A DNA stretch of 40,073 bases from Novosphingobium sp. (GTDB lineage Bacteria; Pseudomonadota; Alphaproteobacteria; Sphingomonadales; Sphingomonadaceae), in NCBI GenBank assembly GCA_017745295.1, contig JAGHZR010000004.1, positions 127,938 to 168,010 of the forward strand, written 5' to 3'. The first letter of the stretch is position 1. The number at the start of each line of letters is the position of its first letter. A model generated the notes under the pieces. The model was not told the origin of the DNA. It did no database searches and saw only the letters and a program-made list of their open reading frames with translations. The position numbers and the translations under genes are program-made. Shown piece by piece: positions 1 to 9,096 of the stretch.

Positions 1-1
1 A

Positions 2-1075
2 GGCTTCGGCCTGCCCGATGTCATGGTGCGCAAGGGAGTGCGTCATTCAACTTCGCGAGCGTACATCGATCCGGTGCGCCGACGTCGCAATCTGAAGGTG
101 AAATCCAGGACACTCGTGCGGCGTGTCGTATTCGAAGGACGACGGGCGGTAGGCGTTGAATATGAACAGTACGGCATGTGCAAGGTCTTGCGGGCAAGGC
201 GCGAAGTCATTCTTTGCGCGGGCGCCTTCAACTCGCCCCACCTGCTCATGTTGTCGGGGATTGGACGGGCCGAACATCTGGCGGCTCACGGGATCGAGAC
301 AATCGTCAATCTTCCGGGCGTCGGTGAGAACCTGCAGGACCATCCTATCGGGCTGACATTCTGGGGCGCCTCCAAGCCCGTTACCTTCGAAAATGAACTG
401 CGACTGGATCGACTTACCTGGAACGTCCTGAAGTGGGGACTGACCGGTCGGGGCACTCCGTCTCAAAGCCCTTTGACGGTGCAGGCGTTCATGCGTTCAG
501 GGGCTGAGCAGGAGCGACCCGATATCCAGTTCCAGGTGAGCCATGTCTCCTACGAGGCAAGGCCCTGGTTCCCTCTGATCCGCGGCGGGGCAGGGCATAT
601 GATTTCGGCCGGCGCGATCCTGCTCAACCCCGAAAGCCGCGGGCGGGTCTCCCTGGCATCGGCTGTTCCGCAAGAGGTTCCGAAGGTTCTGCTCAATTTC
701 CTTGCAGCAGAGGGCGATCGCGTAAGGCTCAGGCAGTCGTTCCGCTTCATGCGGGAGTTTTTCAAAACGGCGCCTGTCAGCGATTTCATCGCCAGCGAAC
801 TCGCACCTGGAGCGAGCGCGGAAAGCGACGAGGCTATCGATGGCTGGCTGCGCGCGACCGTCATGAGCGGGGCGCATCCGGTAGGGACCTGTGCCATGGG
901 CCATGGCCCCATGGGGGTCGTCGATCCCAAGCTGCGCGTCCGCGGCACCGAAGGACTCCGGGTGGTCGACTGCTCGGTCATGCCGGATATTGTCCGGGGG
1001 AATACGGCCGCTCCGGCGATCATGATTGCCGAGAAGGCTGCCGACATGATCCTTGGGAAACTGGCACTTCGCTAG
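2..1075 (+). CDS. GMC-family FAD-dependent oxidoreductase, 3' part
   Basis: This is the C-terminal part of a glucose-methanol-choline oxidoreductase; the frame is open from base 2 and the FAD-binding N terminus lies outside the window. Visible family signs are the GAFNSPHLLMLSGIG signature near residue 75 of the visible part, the substrate-binding stretch with the catalytic-type His in SGAHPVGTCAMG, and the closing VRGNTAAPAIMIAEKAADMI motif. Family members oxidise alcohols with flavin. In sphingomonads some GMC enzymes act on side-chain alcohols of lignin-derived dimers, so that role would fit the neighbouring aromatic genes, but the substrate cannot be read from the sequence. It faces the TetR gene, with a shared hairpin between them. 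Confidence 0.9.
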   Translation, partial: GFGLPDVMVRKGVRHSTSRAYIDPVRRRRNLKVKSRTLVRRVVFEGRRAVGVEYEQYGMCKVLRARREVILCAGAFNSPHLLMLSGIGRAEHLAAHGIETIVNLPGVGENLQDHPIGLTFWGASKPVTFENELRLDRLTWNVLKWGLTGRGTPSQSPLTVQAFMRSGAEQERPDIQFQVSHVSYEARPWFPLIRGGAGHMISAGAILLNPESRGRVSLASAVPQEVPKVLLNFLAAEGDRVRLRQSFRFMREFFKTAPVSDFIASELAPGASAESDEAIDGWLRATVMSGAHPVGTCAMGHGPMGVVDPKLRVRGTEGLRVVDCSVMPDIVRGNTAAPAIMIAEKAADMILGKLALR

Positions 1076-1086
1076 CTGGAAAGCGA

Positions 1087-1116
1087 TGAGGTGGGCCTTA
1101 CCGCAGGCTCACCTCA
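1087..1116. terminator. Hairpin between convergent GMC and TetR genes
   Basis: An 11-bp stem (TGAGGTGGGCC paired with GGCTCACCTCA, one G-T pair) closes an 8-base loop. It follows the GMC stop by 11 bases and overlaps the last codon of the TetR gene on the other strand. There is no long T run, so this is a probable bidirectional terminator rather than a textbook one. Confidence 0.55.
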
Positions 1117-1674
1117 CATTGTTCCAGTTCGGATCGACCAGATCTGGATAATTCCGCGGATACCTTCCCGCACCGAGCTGTCGACATCGATAATCGTTTG
1201 GACGCGGCCAGTCACACCCGCCTGCAGGAACACGGCCCAACCCAAGACCAATGCCTGAATATCGGAGTGAATGCGCATGTATATGGTGCGTTCGAGGCCA
1301 AACCGCTCGAGATTCTTGTCGATCAATTCGATGGCAAGATCAAAAATCTCGTCGTTGTTGAATTCCGCTGACTGAAGCAACATGGTCACGAACGGCGTTT
1401 CGCTGTTCGTCTGCCACAGCGCTTCGCCGAATTGCTGGAACCATTCCTGCCATGTAGCGGCATCGGCTACGGATTCGATGGTCTCGACAAGAAGCATCTT
1501 GATGACCGTGCGGATGATCGTCGCGCGGTCCGGGAAATACCAATACAGCGTCGGAGCCCGGACATTAAGTCGCGCACCGAGTTTGCGCATGGTCAAGCCG
1601 TCGATGCCATCGTCGCGCATAATTTCCAGCGCGGTGGTGATGATCAGTTGCTTGTCAAGTTTGGTATCTTCCAT
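1114..1674 (-). CDS. TetR/AcrR-family transcriptional regulator
   Basis: A 186-residue protein with the TetR layout. The N-terminal helix-turn-helix is at about residues 23-54 (GIDGLTMRKLGARLNVRAP followed by the typical TLYWYF recognition-helix end), and a helical ligand-binding domain fills the rest. Such proteins are dimeric repressors released by a small ligand. It lies between the GMC oxidoreductase (convergent) and the NmrA-like gene (same strand, upstream), so it could control either one or the aromatic genes. Neither its ligand nor its operator can be assigned. Confidence 0.9.
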   Translation of the reverse strand: MEDTKLDKQLIITTALEIMRDDGIDGLTMRKLGARLNVRAPTLYWYFPDRATIIRTVIKMLLVETIESVADAATWQEWFQQFGEALWQTNSETPFVTMLLQSAEFNNDEIFDLAIELIDKNLERFGLERTIYMRIHSDIQALVLGWAVFLQAGVTGRVQTIIDVDSSVREGIRGIIQIWSIRTGTM

Positions 1675-1854
1675 ACCGTCGCATTCCGCAATTTATCGCA
1701 GCTTGTCCACCTTTCTCGGCCGATTTCTCCGCGGCGATGGAAGTCGGCGGTCATAGCTGCCATGAGCAAAATCCTCGCCAGGGCCGGGCAAGCATCCGGG
1801 TGGCATCGTCAACTGTGCTCAGCGCCGATGCCACTCGAAGTCTTGGCCTGAGGA

Positions 1855-2766
1855 TCAGGCAGGAGCGAGAATTTTCAGATTTTCCTCGATCATTTGCCGG
1901 ACGCTTCGCGGCTTCATGCCGGTGAGTTTTTCAACGTCATCGGAGATGACACGGAAGAAACCCTCGCGGATCGCCTGTTCGAACGTCACCATATCGTCGC
2001 TGTTCCAGGTAATGCCCTTGACCGACTGGTCGTCGACCGGCTCGCGCGGGATGCCCATGGCATCGAACATGGCGTACATGCCTGCGTCGTCGGTTTCGAC
2101 GTAATCGACCTTGTGTCCGGTCAGGCTGGACAACAGCCCTGCGAATTCGCGAAAGTCGAGCAATTCAGGGCCAGTGATGTTGTAGGTTTTGTTTTCATGC
2201 CCCTCGCCGGTCAGCACGGCGACGGCGGAATTGACGCAGTCCTCGCGCCAGACCGGCGCTTCCTTGCCGCCAGCGGTGCTGGAGAGCCAAGTTCCGCTCT
2301 GGATGAAGTTCGGCCCCATATTGAGTACCATGGCGTCGGTGTAGTGCTGATCGCGCAGAATGGTCCATTCCATGCCGCTTGCCTTGATCATCTGTTCCGT
2401 GGGCAAATGATCGGCGACGACTTTCGCCGGGTTCTCGGGAGAAATCCCGACGACGCTCGTATAGGAGATGTGGCGAACGCCGGCGGCAGCGGCGGCATCG
2501 ATTGCGGCCTTATGCTGGACGACCCGGGCACCGACCCTTGTTCCGCTGATGAGCAGCATCTTCTCGCCGCCCTGGAAAGCGGACAGGAGCGAGTCGGGAT
2601 CGTCAAAGTCGCCGAAACGGACCTGGGCGCCAAGGTCGGCAAGGTGTTGCAGTTTGGCGGGCGACCGCGTGATCAGTATGAGATCCTCTGCAGGCATCGC
2701 ATCGAGCAATTTTTGTACCGCCAGGCTGCCGTATTGCCCGGAGGCTCCCGTAATGATCGTCTTCAT
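1855..2766 (-). CDS. NmrA-like / atypical SDR NAD(P)-binding reductase
   Basis: A 303-residue protein with an N-terminal Rossmann motif TGASGQYG (residues 6-13). It lacks the classical Tyr-x3-Lys pair in the usual spacing and has the NmrA/azoreductase-like pattern, including RDQHYTDAM and an ITGPELLDF stretch. Relatives are NAD(P)H-dependent quinone or aldehyde reductases, or redox sensors. I chose the ATG at 2766, not one five codons earlier, because GGACAGG lies six bases before it and the Rossmann strand then begins at residue 3. The substrate is unknown. It sits between the TetR gene and the first Rieske gene, all on the minus strand. Confidence 0.85.
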   Translation of the reverse strand: MKTIITGASGQYGSLAVQKLLDAMPAEDLILITRSPAKLQHLADLGAQVRFGDFDDPDSLLSAFQGGEKMLLISGTRVGARVVQHKAAIDAAAAAGVRHISYTSVVGISPENPAKVVADHLPTEQMIKASGMEWTILRDQHYTDAMVLNMGPNFIQSGTWLSSTAGGKEAPVWREDCVNSAVAVLTGEGHENKTYNITGPELLDFREFAGLLSSLTGHKVDYVETDDAGMYAMFDAMGIPREPVDDQSVKGITWNSDDMVTFEQAIREGFFRVISDDVEKLTGMKPRSVRQMIEENLKILAPA

Positions 2767-2922
2767 TTGCACCTGTCCCATTTAATATTCTTCGAAGCTT
2801 CATCAGGTAGCTTCAGGTTCTGCCAAATTTGGAATATCGTCTTGGTATCATTTGCGGTGTGATTGATCGGGAACGCGCAAACCGACGCCTCCCGATCCGG
2901 AAAGACCGCGCCCGTCGCATGC

Positions 2923-4014
2923 CTAATCCAGAGAGGCCATGTCCTTGTCATGTAGGGAAGCCTGAGGAACGGGGGCGTCGAGGTCCCGCTCGGCATCGAT
3001 CATGGCCTGAAGCGCGCGGCGTCCTTCCACGGCATTGCGGTCGGATTTGATGAGAAGCTCGTTCGGATTTTCGCCGATGATCCTGAGCATTTTTTCGATC
3101 TCTTCCGTTGCGAACTTGTCCTCGCCGACGACGGGTTTGAGATAGTCTTCCATGAACGCAACGGCCTGCGGATCGGTGCCGGCCAGTGCAAAGAAGTAGT
3201 GGGCGGTGTGATACGTCTCGGGTGTGATGCCGTGAAAAATCCTGGACCAGGCGATGTATTCGCCTTCCCTGGGATGACCAGCCGGATAGGTGCTTTCATC
3301 GATGCCCGCGTGGAAGCCGGGCAGGTAGAAGGACATCCCGCTGGTTCGATCGATCGTTTCGACATCTACGCCGACGGCGCGATAGACCTCGGGAGCCGAA
3401 ACGTTGCGCATTACGCGCTTGCTGCCGACGTATCCCGGGCGCCGCTCGTATTCTTCCGGCACCGACGCGTTGTCCATGGTTCCGATGGAAGTCCCATGGA
3501 GGACCGCAATGTGCGAGAGATCCAGTAGGTTGTCGTTGAGGAGCTGATAGCGTCCATTGACGTGTTCGACGTACATGGGCTTGAGGTGGATACCTTCACC
3601 TTCTGCGCCGATTTCAGTCAAGTCGGGCAGCAGCGCCGGATCGGCTTTCTCGGGGTCACCCATCCAGATCCATGCCCAAATCCCGTGTTCGACGAGAGGA
3701 TAGGTCGGAATGCGGTAGGTCTTGGGCGTGTGTGTCTGGCTTGGAATGTTGACGCACTGGCCGTCTGCATCGAAGGCGATGCCGTGGTAGCCGCAGACGA
3801 TGGTGTCGTTCTTCAGGCAACTCGCGCCAAGGGGAAAGTGGCGGTGGGGGCAACGACCGCCTACCGCGACGGCTGTGCCATCTTCCTTGCGGTACAGAAC
3901 GACGGGTTCGTTGAGGATCGTACGGGGAAGCAGTTCACGACCCAGTTCGTGTGTGAATGCGGCCACATACCAGCCGTTCTTAACGGCGAACGATCCTTCG
4001 GTGAAAGGATACAT
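2923..4014 (-). CDS. Rieske non-heme iron oxygenase, VanA-like
   Basis: A 363-residue oxygenase subunit of the aromatic O-demethylase type. The Rieske [2Fe-2S] ligands are visible as C55-P-H57 and C74-G-Y-H77. The mononuclear iron site is D165, H168 and H173 in DNLLDLSHIAVLH. Vanillate demethylases and related enzymes use electrons from a separate ferredoxin/reductase to release a methoxy methyl as formaldehyde. No reductase gene lies in the window, so it must borrow one from elsewhere. The formaldehyde dehydrogenase gene at 7753 fits such a product. A palindromic candidate operator lies 58 bases upstream of the start. The exact methoxylated substrate is not determinable. Confidence 0.92.
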   Translation of the reverse strand: MYPFTEGSFAVKNGWYVAAFTHELGRELLPRTILNEPVVLYRKEDGTAVAVGGRCPHRHFPLGASCLKNDTIVCGYHGIAFDADGQCVNIPSQTHTPKTYRIPTYPLVEHGIWAWIWMGDPEKADPALLPDLTEIGAEGEGIHLKPMYVEHVNGRYQLLNDNLLDLSHIAVLHGTSIGTMDNASVPEEYERRPGYVGSKRVMRNVSAPEVYRAVGVDVETIDRTSGMSFYLPGFHAGIDESTYPAGHPREGEYIAWSRIFHGITPETYHTAHYFFALAGTDPQAVAFMEDYLKPVVGEDKFATEEIEKMLRIIGENPNELLIKSDRNAVEGRRALQAMIDAERDLDAPVPQASLHDKDMASLD

Positions 4015-4071
4015 ATAACTCTCCCAATCGCTTTATCGCGCTTAGACGGTTCGATTCCGTTCTCCACCCTA

Positions 4072-4086
4072 TCTTACAGTGTTAGA
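4072..4086. promoter_or_regulatory. Palindromic candidate operator, copy 1
   Basis: TCTTAC-AGT-GTTAGA, 5 of 6 arm pairs complementary, about 65 bases upstream of the first Rieske gene on the minus strand. It is one of six similar sites (also at 15990, 16143, 16551, 19286 and 22737). Confidence 0.5.
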
Positions 4087-4289
4087 GTTGCGGGTGGCAA
4101 CAGCCAATGCGCACTTCACTTGCCGAGCACGCATGTGGGCGTCCTGTCGACTGCAACACCGCCGATCTTGTGCTCTGGGTCAGATGTCCGGCCGGATGCT
4201 TGCCGACATTGCTGTCGCTCGGATGCGGGGGAGGGACAGTTGGGTAAGAGCGACTGTCAGCAACGACTGGCGAATCACCCTTGCGGAAG

Positions 4290-4718
4290 TCACGCGGCAG
4301 TTCTGAGTTTATGAATCAGCCGCAAGAGTATCTCCGCTTCGGATGCGGATAAGCGGTCCAACGTCTCCTGATCGCAGGTGTGAAGCGCTCGGGTCATCGC
4401 ATCGAGTTCGGTGCGTCCGGAATCGGTGAGTTGCAGGGCATTCGCCCGGGGATCGGCGCTTGTCTGTCGCTCGACGAACCCGCGGCCCTCCAGATAGTTC
4501 ACGATCTTCATCGCGCTGGCACGATTGACCGACAAGGCATCCCCGAGTGCTGTCTGGGTGCATCCAGGGTTCGATTTGATCATCATCAGCGCCGAAACGC
4601 GGGCAGGCGTGATGTCAAACGGAGACAATGCTTCACGTGCCCGGGCATCTGCCTCGACCTGCAGAAGCTTCAGCTGAAAGCCTAGCGATTGTTCAAGTTC
4701 GATGCCGCGGGTGGTCAC
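4290..4718 (-). CDS. MarR-family regulator, FerC/CouR-like
   Basis: A 142-residue MarR-type protein with a winged helix (CTQTALGDALSVNRASAMKIVNYLEGRGFVERQ in the middle third) and flanking dimerisation helices. I prefer a GTG start at 4718 because GGAG lies five bases before it and the protein then starts close to the conserved LEQSLGFQLKLLQ helix. An upstream ATG at 4754 would overlap an inverted repeat. The gene diverges from the aldehyde dehydrogenase/FerB pair. In Sphingobium SYK-6 the MarR protein FerC represses ferBA and responds to hydroxycinnamoyl-CoA, so the same role is inferred here from context and family. Confidence 0.85.
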   Translation of the reverse strand: MTTRGIELEQSLGFQLKLLQVEADARAREALSPFDITPARVSALMMIKSNPGCTQTALGDALSVNRASAMKIVNYLEGRGFVERQTSADPRANALQLTDSGRTELDAMTRALHTCDQETLDRLSASEAEILLRLIHKLRTAA

Positions 4719-4738
4719 AAATTCTCCATCTTGCAAGG

Positions 4739-4759
4739 TATGTATCCTTGGCATACATA
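4739..4759. promoter_or_regulatory. CCTTGG-centred inverted repeat, likely MarR operator
   Basis: Perfect 7-bp arms TATGTAT and ATACATA flank the spacer CCTTGGC. It sits 21 bases upstream of the preferred MarR start and about 104 bases upstream of the aldehyde dehydrogenase start, a natural place to control both directions. A related 21-bp site, identical at 15 positions, lies at 16020-16040. Confidence 0.6.
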
Positions 4760-4862
4760 TATTGTCTCTCAGGGATACGATGCGGCGGCTCGCGCCGCGC
4801 GTCAACTGAGCCCGACCGGACGATCGAAACCGAAAGCGGCGGCGGGTAATGTGGAGGATGAT

Positions 4863-6281
4863 ATGAAAGCGGACTTCAAGTTGCTGATCGGCGGCGTGCT
4901 CGTTGACGGGGCATCGACATTCGACGTTATCAACCCCGCAACCGAACAGATCGTCGCAAAGTGCCCGAAGGCAGACGCTGCACAACTCGATGAGGCGATC
5001 GCTGCTGCAAAGGCGGCATTTCCGAGCTGGTCAGCACTCGGTTATGACGCGCGGGGCGCACTCATCGAGAAAATGGCGGACGCCATCGTGGCAAACAAGG
5101 ATGAGCTGGCAAGGCTCCTGACAACCGAACAGGGTAAGCCCCTCGACCAGGCCGTTTACGAGGTCATGGGAACCAGCTTCGTGCTGCGTGCCTTCGCTGC
5201 CATGCGTGCACCCGAGAAGGTGGTCAGGGAAGACTCGGGCAGCCGTGTGATCGAACATCGCACGCCTCTGGGCGTAGTCGCGTCCATCACGCCGTGGAAT
5301 TTCCCGCTTATCCTGCTCGCGAACAAGCTCGGACCCTGCCTTGTGTCCGGGAACTGCATGGTGGCAAAGCCGGCGCCGACAACCCCGTTGACCACGCTGC
5401 TGTTCGCCGAACTCACGAGGGAAATCCTGCCGGCTGGCGTGTTCAACGTCGTGTGCGATGAGAACGAGCTCGGTCCTCTTCTCTCGTCTCACCCCGACGT
5501 TGCAAAGGTTGCCTTCACCGGTTCGACCGCGACCGGCAAGAAGGTCATGGCCTCCGCGGCTAAGGGCGTGAAGCGGGTCACCCTTGAACTCGGCGGAAAC
5601 GACGCCGCGATCGTTCTCGACGACATGGCACCGGCAGTAGCGGCCCGAAAGGTCTTTCAGGGGGCGATGGCGAATGCCGGACAGATATGCGTGGCCATCA
5701 AGCGCGCCTATGTCCACGAATCGATCTATGACGAGTTCTGCGAAGAAATCGCTCGTCTTGCAGAGGCTGCGGTCGTCGACGACGGTACGAAGCAGGGAAC
5801 AACGATCGGTCCTGTCCAGAACCGCATGCAATACGACAAGGTCAAGTCCCTGATCGAATCGGCGAGGGATGGGGGCACGTTCCTTGCAGGCGGTGACCTG
5901 CCGGATGGGCCAGGCTTCTTCATCCCGCCGACAATCGTTGCCGGTCTCGATGATGATGCTCCGCTGGTACGGGAGGAGCAATTCGGGCCCGTTCTGCCGA
6001 TCCTCAAGTTCAGCGACGTCGACGACGTCGTGCGCAGGGCGAATGACTCGGACTATGGGCTGGCCGGTACGGTTTGGGGGCGAGACCTTGAGCGGGCGAT
6101 GGAAGTTGCCCGTCGGATCGACTCTGGCACTGTCTGGGTCAACCAGCACCTCGCGATCGATCCCACGCTCCCGTTCAGAGGGGCGAAGCAGTCTGGCCTC
6201 GGTGCGGAACTGGGGCAAGCGGGCCTTCATGAATACACGCAGGCCCACGTCATCAACGCCGTCGAGCTGGAAGAGCTCTGA
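4863..6281 (+). CDS. NAD(P)-dependent aldehyde dehydrogenase, vanillin-dehydrogenase-like role
   Basis: A 472-residue aldehyde dehydrogenase of normal length. Visible catalytic elements are N146 in PWNF, K169, the GSTATG cofactor loop near 219-225, the general base E242 in LELGG, and nucleophile C276 in GQICV. A strong GGAGG six bases before the ATG at 4863 fixes the start, although the frame is open further upstream. It is the first gene of an operon with the feruloyl-CoA hydratase/lyase, whose product is an aromatic aldehyde (vanillin from feruloyl-CoA). Oxidation of that aldehyde to the acid is therefore the inferred job. Family sequence alone does not fix the substrate. Confidence 0.92.
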   Translation: MKADFKLLIGGVLVDGASTFDVINPATEQIVAKCPKADAAQLDEAIAAAKAAFPSWSALGYDARGALIEKMADAIVANKDELARLLTTEQGKPLDQAVYEVMGTSFVLRAFAAMRAPEKVVREDSGSRVIEHRTPLGVVASITPWNFPLILLANKLGPCLVSGNCMVAKPAPTTPLTTLLFAELTREILPAGVFNVVCDENELGPLLSSHPDVAKVAFTGSTATGKKVMASAAKGVKRVTLELGGNDAAIVLDDMAPAVAARKVFQGAMANAGQICVAIKRAYVHESIYDEFCEEIARLAEAAVVDDGTKQGTTIGPVQNRMQYDKVKSLIESARDGGTFLAGGDLPDGPGFFIPPTIVAGLDDDAPLVREEQFGPVLPILKFSDVDDVVRRANDSDYGLAGTVWGRDLERAMEVARRIDSGTVWVNQHLAIDPTLPFRGAKQSGLGAELGQAGLHEYTQAHVINAVELEEL

Positions 6282-6369
6282 TCGCTGACGATTGCAAGGC
6301 GGAACGCGTCGAACATCCTCATCGGGGCGGTTCCGGCGTGTCGCCAAAACTATTCTGGGAGAGCGCAAG

Positions 6370-7203
6370 ATGAGTGAAATTGATCTGGTCACGTACAAGG
6401 TCGAGGAGGGCATCGCGTGGGTCTATTTCTCGCGGCCCGAGAAGCGCAATGCGATGAGTCCAGGGCTCAACCGGCGCATGATGGAGGTGCTCGACGAGCT
6501 TGAGTATCGCGACGACGTCAGCGTGCTCGTGCTGGGGGGGCAGGGGTCGGCATGGTCTGCCGGTATGGACCTCAAGGAATACTTCCGCGAAACCGAAGCG
6601 CAGGGCCTGCGGGGCGTGCGCAAGTCGCAGCGAGAGAGCTATGGCTGGTTCCGCCGGTTGCGCTGGTTCCAGAAGCCGACAATCGCGATGGTCAACGGCT
6701 GGTGTTTCGGTGGTGGTTTCGGCCCCCTCTTTGCATGTGATCTCGCGATTTGTGCAGACGAAGCCCAGTTCGGGCTGTCCGAAATCAACTGGGGCATTCT
6801 CCCCGGCGGCGGCGTGACCAAGGTCGTCGTCGATCTCTTGCCGATGCGGGACGCAATGTGGCTGACGCTGACCGGCGAGCTCATTGACGGCGTGCAGGCT
6901 GCTGACATGCGGCTTGTCAACGAAAGTGTGCCGGCCGCGCAACTCGAAGAGCGTACCCGGGCGGTTGCCCGGCTGCTCCTCAAGAAGAACCCCGTGGCAT
7001 TGAAATTCGCAAAGGATGCCGTGCGCCGTGTGTCGACGATGACATACGACGAGGCGGAAGATTACCTGGTGCGGATGCAGGAAGCGGCGAACTTCCACGA
7101 CAAGACCGAAGGCCGAAAAGAGGGAATCCGCCAGTTCATCGATGAGAAGAGCTACAAGCCGGGGCTGGGTTCCTACGACCTTGGCAAGGTGAAGGCCGAT
7201 TGA
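6370..7203 (+). CDS. ferB: Feruloyl-CoA / p-hydroxycinnamoyl-CoA hydratase-lyase
   Basis: A 277-residue crotonase-fold enzyme closely matching the Ech/HCHL group: RPEKRNAMSP near residue 22, SAGMDLKEYF near 63-72, MVNGWCFGGGF at 108-118 and GLSEINWGI with the catalytic-type Glu138. The enzyme hydrates feruloyl-CoA and splits it to vanillin and acetyl-CoA. GGGAGAG precedes the ATG at 6370. Where the Pseudomonas enzyme has Ser in GGGFSPL, this one has Gly (GGGFGPL), which may tune the active site. It follows the aldehyde dehydrogenase after 88 bases. The CoA ligase that would supply its substrate is nearby on the other strand. Confidence 0.9.
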   Translation: MSEIDLVTYKVEEGIAWVYFSRPEKRNAMSPGLNRRMMEVLDELEYRDDVSVLVLGGQGSAWSAGMDLKEYFRETEAQGLRGVRKSQRESYGWFRRLRWFQKPTIAMVNGWCFGGGFGPLFACDLAICADEAQFGLSEINWGILPGGGVTKVVVDLLPMRDAMWLTLTGELIDGVQAADMRLVNESVPAAQLEERTRAVARLLLKKNPVALKFAKDAVRRVSTMTYDEAEDYLVRMQEAANFHDKTEGRKEGIRQFIDEKSYKPGLGSYDLGKVKAD

Positions 7204-7365
7204 GCACAAGCGCGTGAGGGGAGGTCTGGCCTGCCCTCGCGCGCGACTTTGCGATGGACACCTCGGACAGAGCGCGATGCGGCAGCATCGACCGGCCAAG
7301 GCGACGGCCTCTGTGGAACCGATGCGCTAACGGGATCCGTCAATAGACGAGAGAGGCAAGGGTCA

Positions 7366-7626
7366 ATGACCATGATCGGCGATGCCACATCCGGCGATAA
7401 GACTGTCATCATCCTTGAGACGCTGATCTGCTATTTGCGTGAGAAGAACGTGCTGACGCGTGCGGACCTCGAAAATCTCTGTCGATTGATCGATGCGCGA
7501 GCCGCGTCGGTCGATGGCCATATGAACTGCGTCGCGGCGGCGGCGGAAGAGGCATCGCGAGATCTGCGCGCGCTCAAGGAATTCTGTGGGCATCGGTACG
7601 GCGGAAAGCGGGGCAGACAGAGCTGA
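7366..7626 (+). CDS. Small protein of unknown function after ferB
   Basis: An 86-residue protein that I do not recognise. It is predicted largely helical, with a leucine-rich N-terminal half (ETLICYLREKNVLTRADLENLCRL) and an alanine-rich stretch ending in basic residues. The ATG at 7366 has GGG a few bases upstream; another ATG lies two codons later. It is 162 bases after ferB on the same strand and ends before a strong hairpin, so it is probably the last gene of the ferulate transcript. No signal peptide or membrane segment is seen. It may be an accessory or regulatory protein, but this is a guess. Confidence 0.6.
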   Translation: MTMIGDATSGDKTVIILETLICYLREKNVLTRADLENLCRLIDARAASVDGHMNCVAAAAEEASRDLRALKEFCGHRYGGKRGRQS

Positions 7627-7699
7627 AGCGAAGGGCCGCCTGCGGGCCGTATCGCATGGCGCCTTGTTGCTACGCGCCGGTCCGCATTCGCCGATCGGC

Positions 7700-7742
7700 C
7701 CGTGGAGAGTGCCGCTAACGTTCGTCGCGGCACTCTCCACGG
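7700..7742. terminator. Perfect 16-bp hairpin, bidirectional terminator
   Basis: Arms 7700-7715 and 7727-7742 are perfectly complementary over 16 bp with an 11-base loop. The hairpin lies between the small gene on the plus strand and the formaldehyde dehydrogenase on the minus strand, 10 bases from the latter's stop codon. T runs are weak on both sides. Confidence 0.7.
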
Positions 7743-7752
7743 CGAATTCGGA

Positions 7753-8937
7753 TCAGGCTGCGATCATGCCGTGAGGGTCGAGCACGAACTTCTCAGCAGC
7801 ACCGGCATCGAAGGTTTGATAGCCGCTGGCCGCGTCCTCCAGTGAAATGACCGTTGCGTTGACGATATCGGCAATCGGCAGCCGGTCGTACAGGATGGCC
7901 TGCATCAGTTGCCGATTGTAACGGAGCACCGGCGTTTGGCCGGTATGGAACGACTGCGCTTTCGCCCAGCCCAGGCCGAAACGAAGAGACAGGCTTCCTT
8001 CCTTGGCGGCGTTGTCGACGGCGCCCGGGTCTTCGGTGACGTAAAGGCCGGGGATGCCGATGTTTCCGGCCGCGCGGGTGATTTCCATCATCTGGTTGAG
8101 GACGACTGCTGGTTGTTCGCCGCCGCTGTGGCCCCTCGCTTCGAAGCCGACGGCATCGATAGCAGCATCGACCTCGTTGGTGCCCACGATTTCCGCAATC
8201 AAGTCGCCAAGCCTGTCGCTCTGGGTAAGGTCGACGGGTTCAAAGCCAACACGCTTCGCATGAGCGAGACGATGCGGGTTGAAATCCCCGACCATGACGA
8301 CGGCAGCACCGAGAATGCGGGCCGAAGCTGCGGCGGCAAGCCCGACCGGTCCGGCGCCGGCGATATAGACTACGGAGCCGACGCCGACGCCGGCTTTCAC
8401 CGCGCCGTGAAAGCCCGTCGGCAGAATGTCCGATAGCATGGTGATGTCACGGATCTTGGCCATTGCACGGTCGCGATCCGGCAGTTTCAACAGATTGAAA
8501 TCGGCATAGGGAACCATCACGTAGCGGGCCTGGCCGCCGATCCAGCCACCCATGTCGACATATCCGTAAGCGCCACCCGCGCGGCTGGGATTGACGGTCA
8601 GGCAAACACCGGTGTCCTGGGATTTGCAGGTGCGGCAACGGCCGCAAGCCACGTTGAAGGGAACCGATACGATGTCGCCGATGTCGAGCATTTCGACGTC
8701 GGCACCTTTCTCGATGACTTCACCGGTGATTTCATGGCCGAGGACAAGGCCGGCAGGCGCTGTCGTGCGGCCCCTCACCATGTGCTGGTCGGAACCGCAG
8801 ATATTGGTCGAGATGACTTTCAGGATTACCGCGTGTTCGATCTTACGCCCGTCCGGAGCCGAAAAGGTCGGATCGGCGATGTTTTGAACCTCGACTTTGC
8901 CGGGTTCGATGTAGACGACGCCTCGATTGGTGCTCAT
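7753..8937 (-). CDS. fdhA: Glutathione-independent formaldehyde dehydrogenase
   Basis: A 394-residue zinc-dependent medium-chain dehydrogenase of the Pseudomonas FdhA type. Catalytic zinc ligands C47 (NICGSDQH) and H68-E69, the structural zinc cysteines C98, C101, C104 and C112, and the NAD motif GAGPVGLAAA are present, as is the long SLSLRFGLGWAKAQSFHTGQ segment typical of FdhA. It oxidises formaldehyde to formate with bound NAD. GGAGAG six bases before the ATG at 8937 sets the start. It follows the CoA ligase after 159 bases and probably clears formaldehyde released by methoxy-group demethylation, or by formaldehyde-releasing lyases, encoded around it. Confidence 0.93.
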   Translation of the reverse strand: MSTNRGVVYIEPGKVEVQNIADPTFSAPDGRKIEHAVILKVISTNICGSDQHMVRGRTTAPAGLVLGHEITGEVIEKGADVEMLDIGDIVSVPFNVACGRCRTCKSQDTGVCLTVNPSRAGGAYGYVDMGGWIGGQARYVMVPYADFNLLKLPDRDRAMAKIRDITMLSDILPTGFHGAVKAGVGVGSVVYIAGAGPVGLAAAASARILGAAVVMVGDFNPHRLAHAKRVGFEPVDLTQSDRLGDLIAEIVGTNEVDAAIDAVGFEARGHSGGEQPAVVLNQMMEITRAAGNIGIPGLYVTEDPGAVDNAAKEGSLSLRFGLGWAKAQSFHTGQTPVLRYNRQLMQAILYDRLPIADIVNATVISLEDAASGYQTFDAGAAEKFVLDPHGMIAA

Positions 8938-9096
8938 GGCTCTCTCCTGCAACGGCGTCGGCCTGGGGAGCAGGCAAACGCCTTGACGACCACTTGACAG
9001 TCACGAGGCAGGTCACGGAATCCCATGATCCGCTTCGAGACCGGTCCCGGCAGGAGGTCGCCTTTCCTCCCGGGTTGGTGCCCGACGCATCTCTCG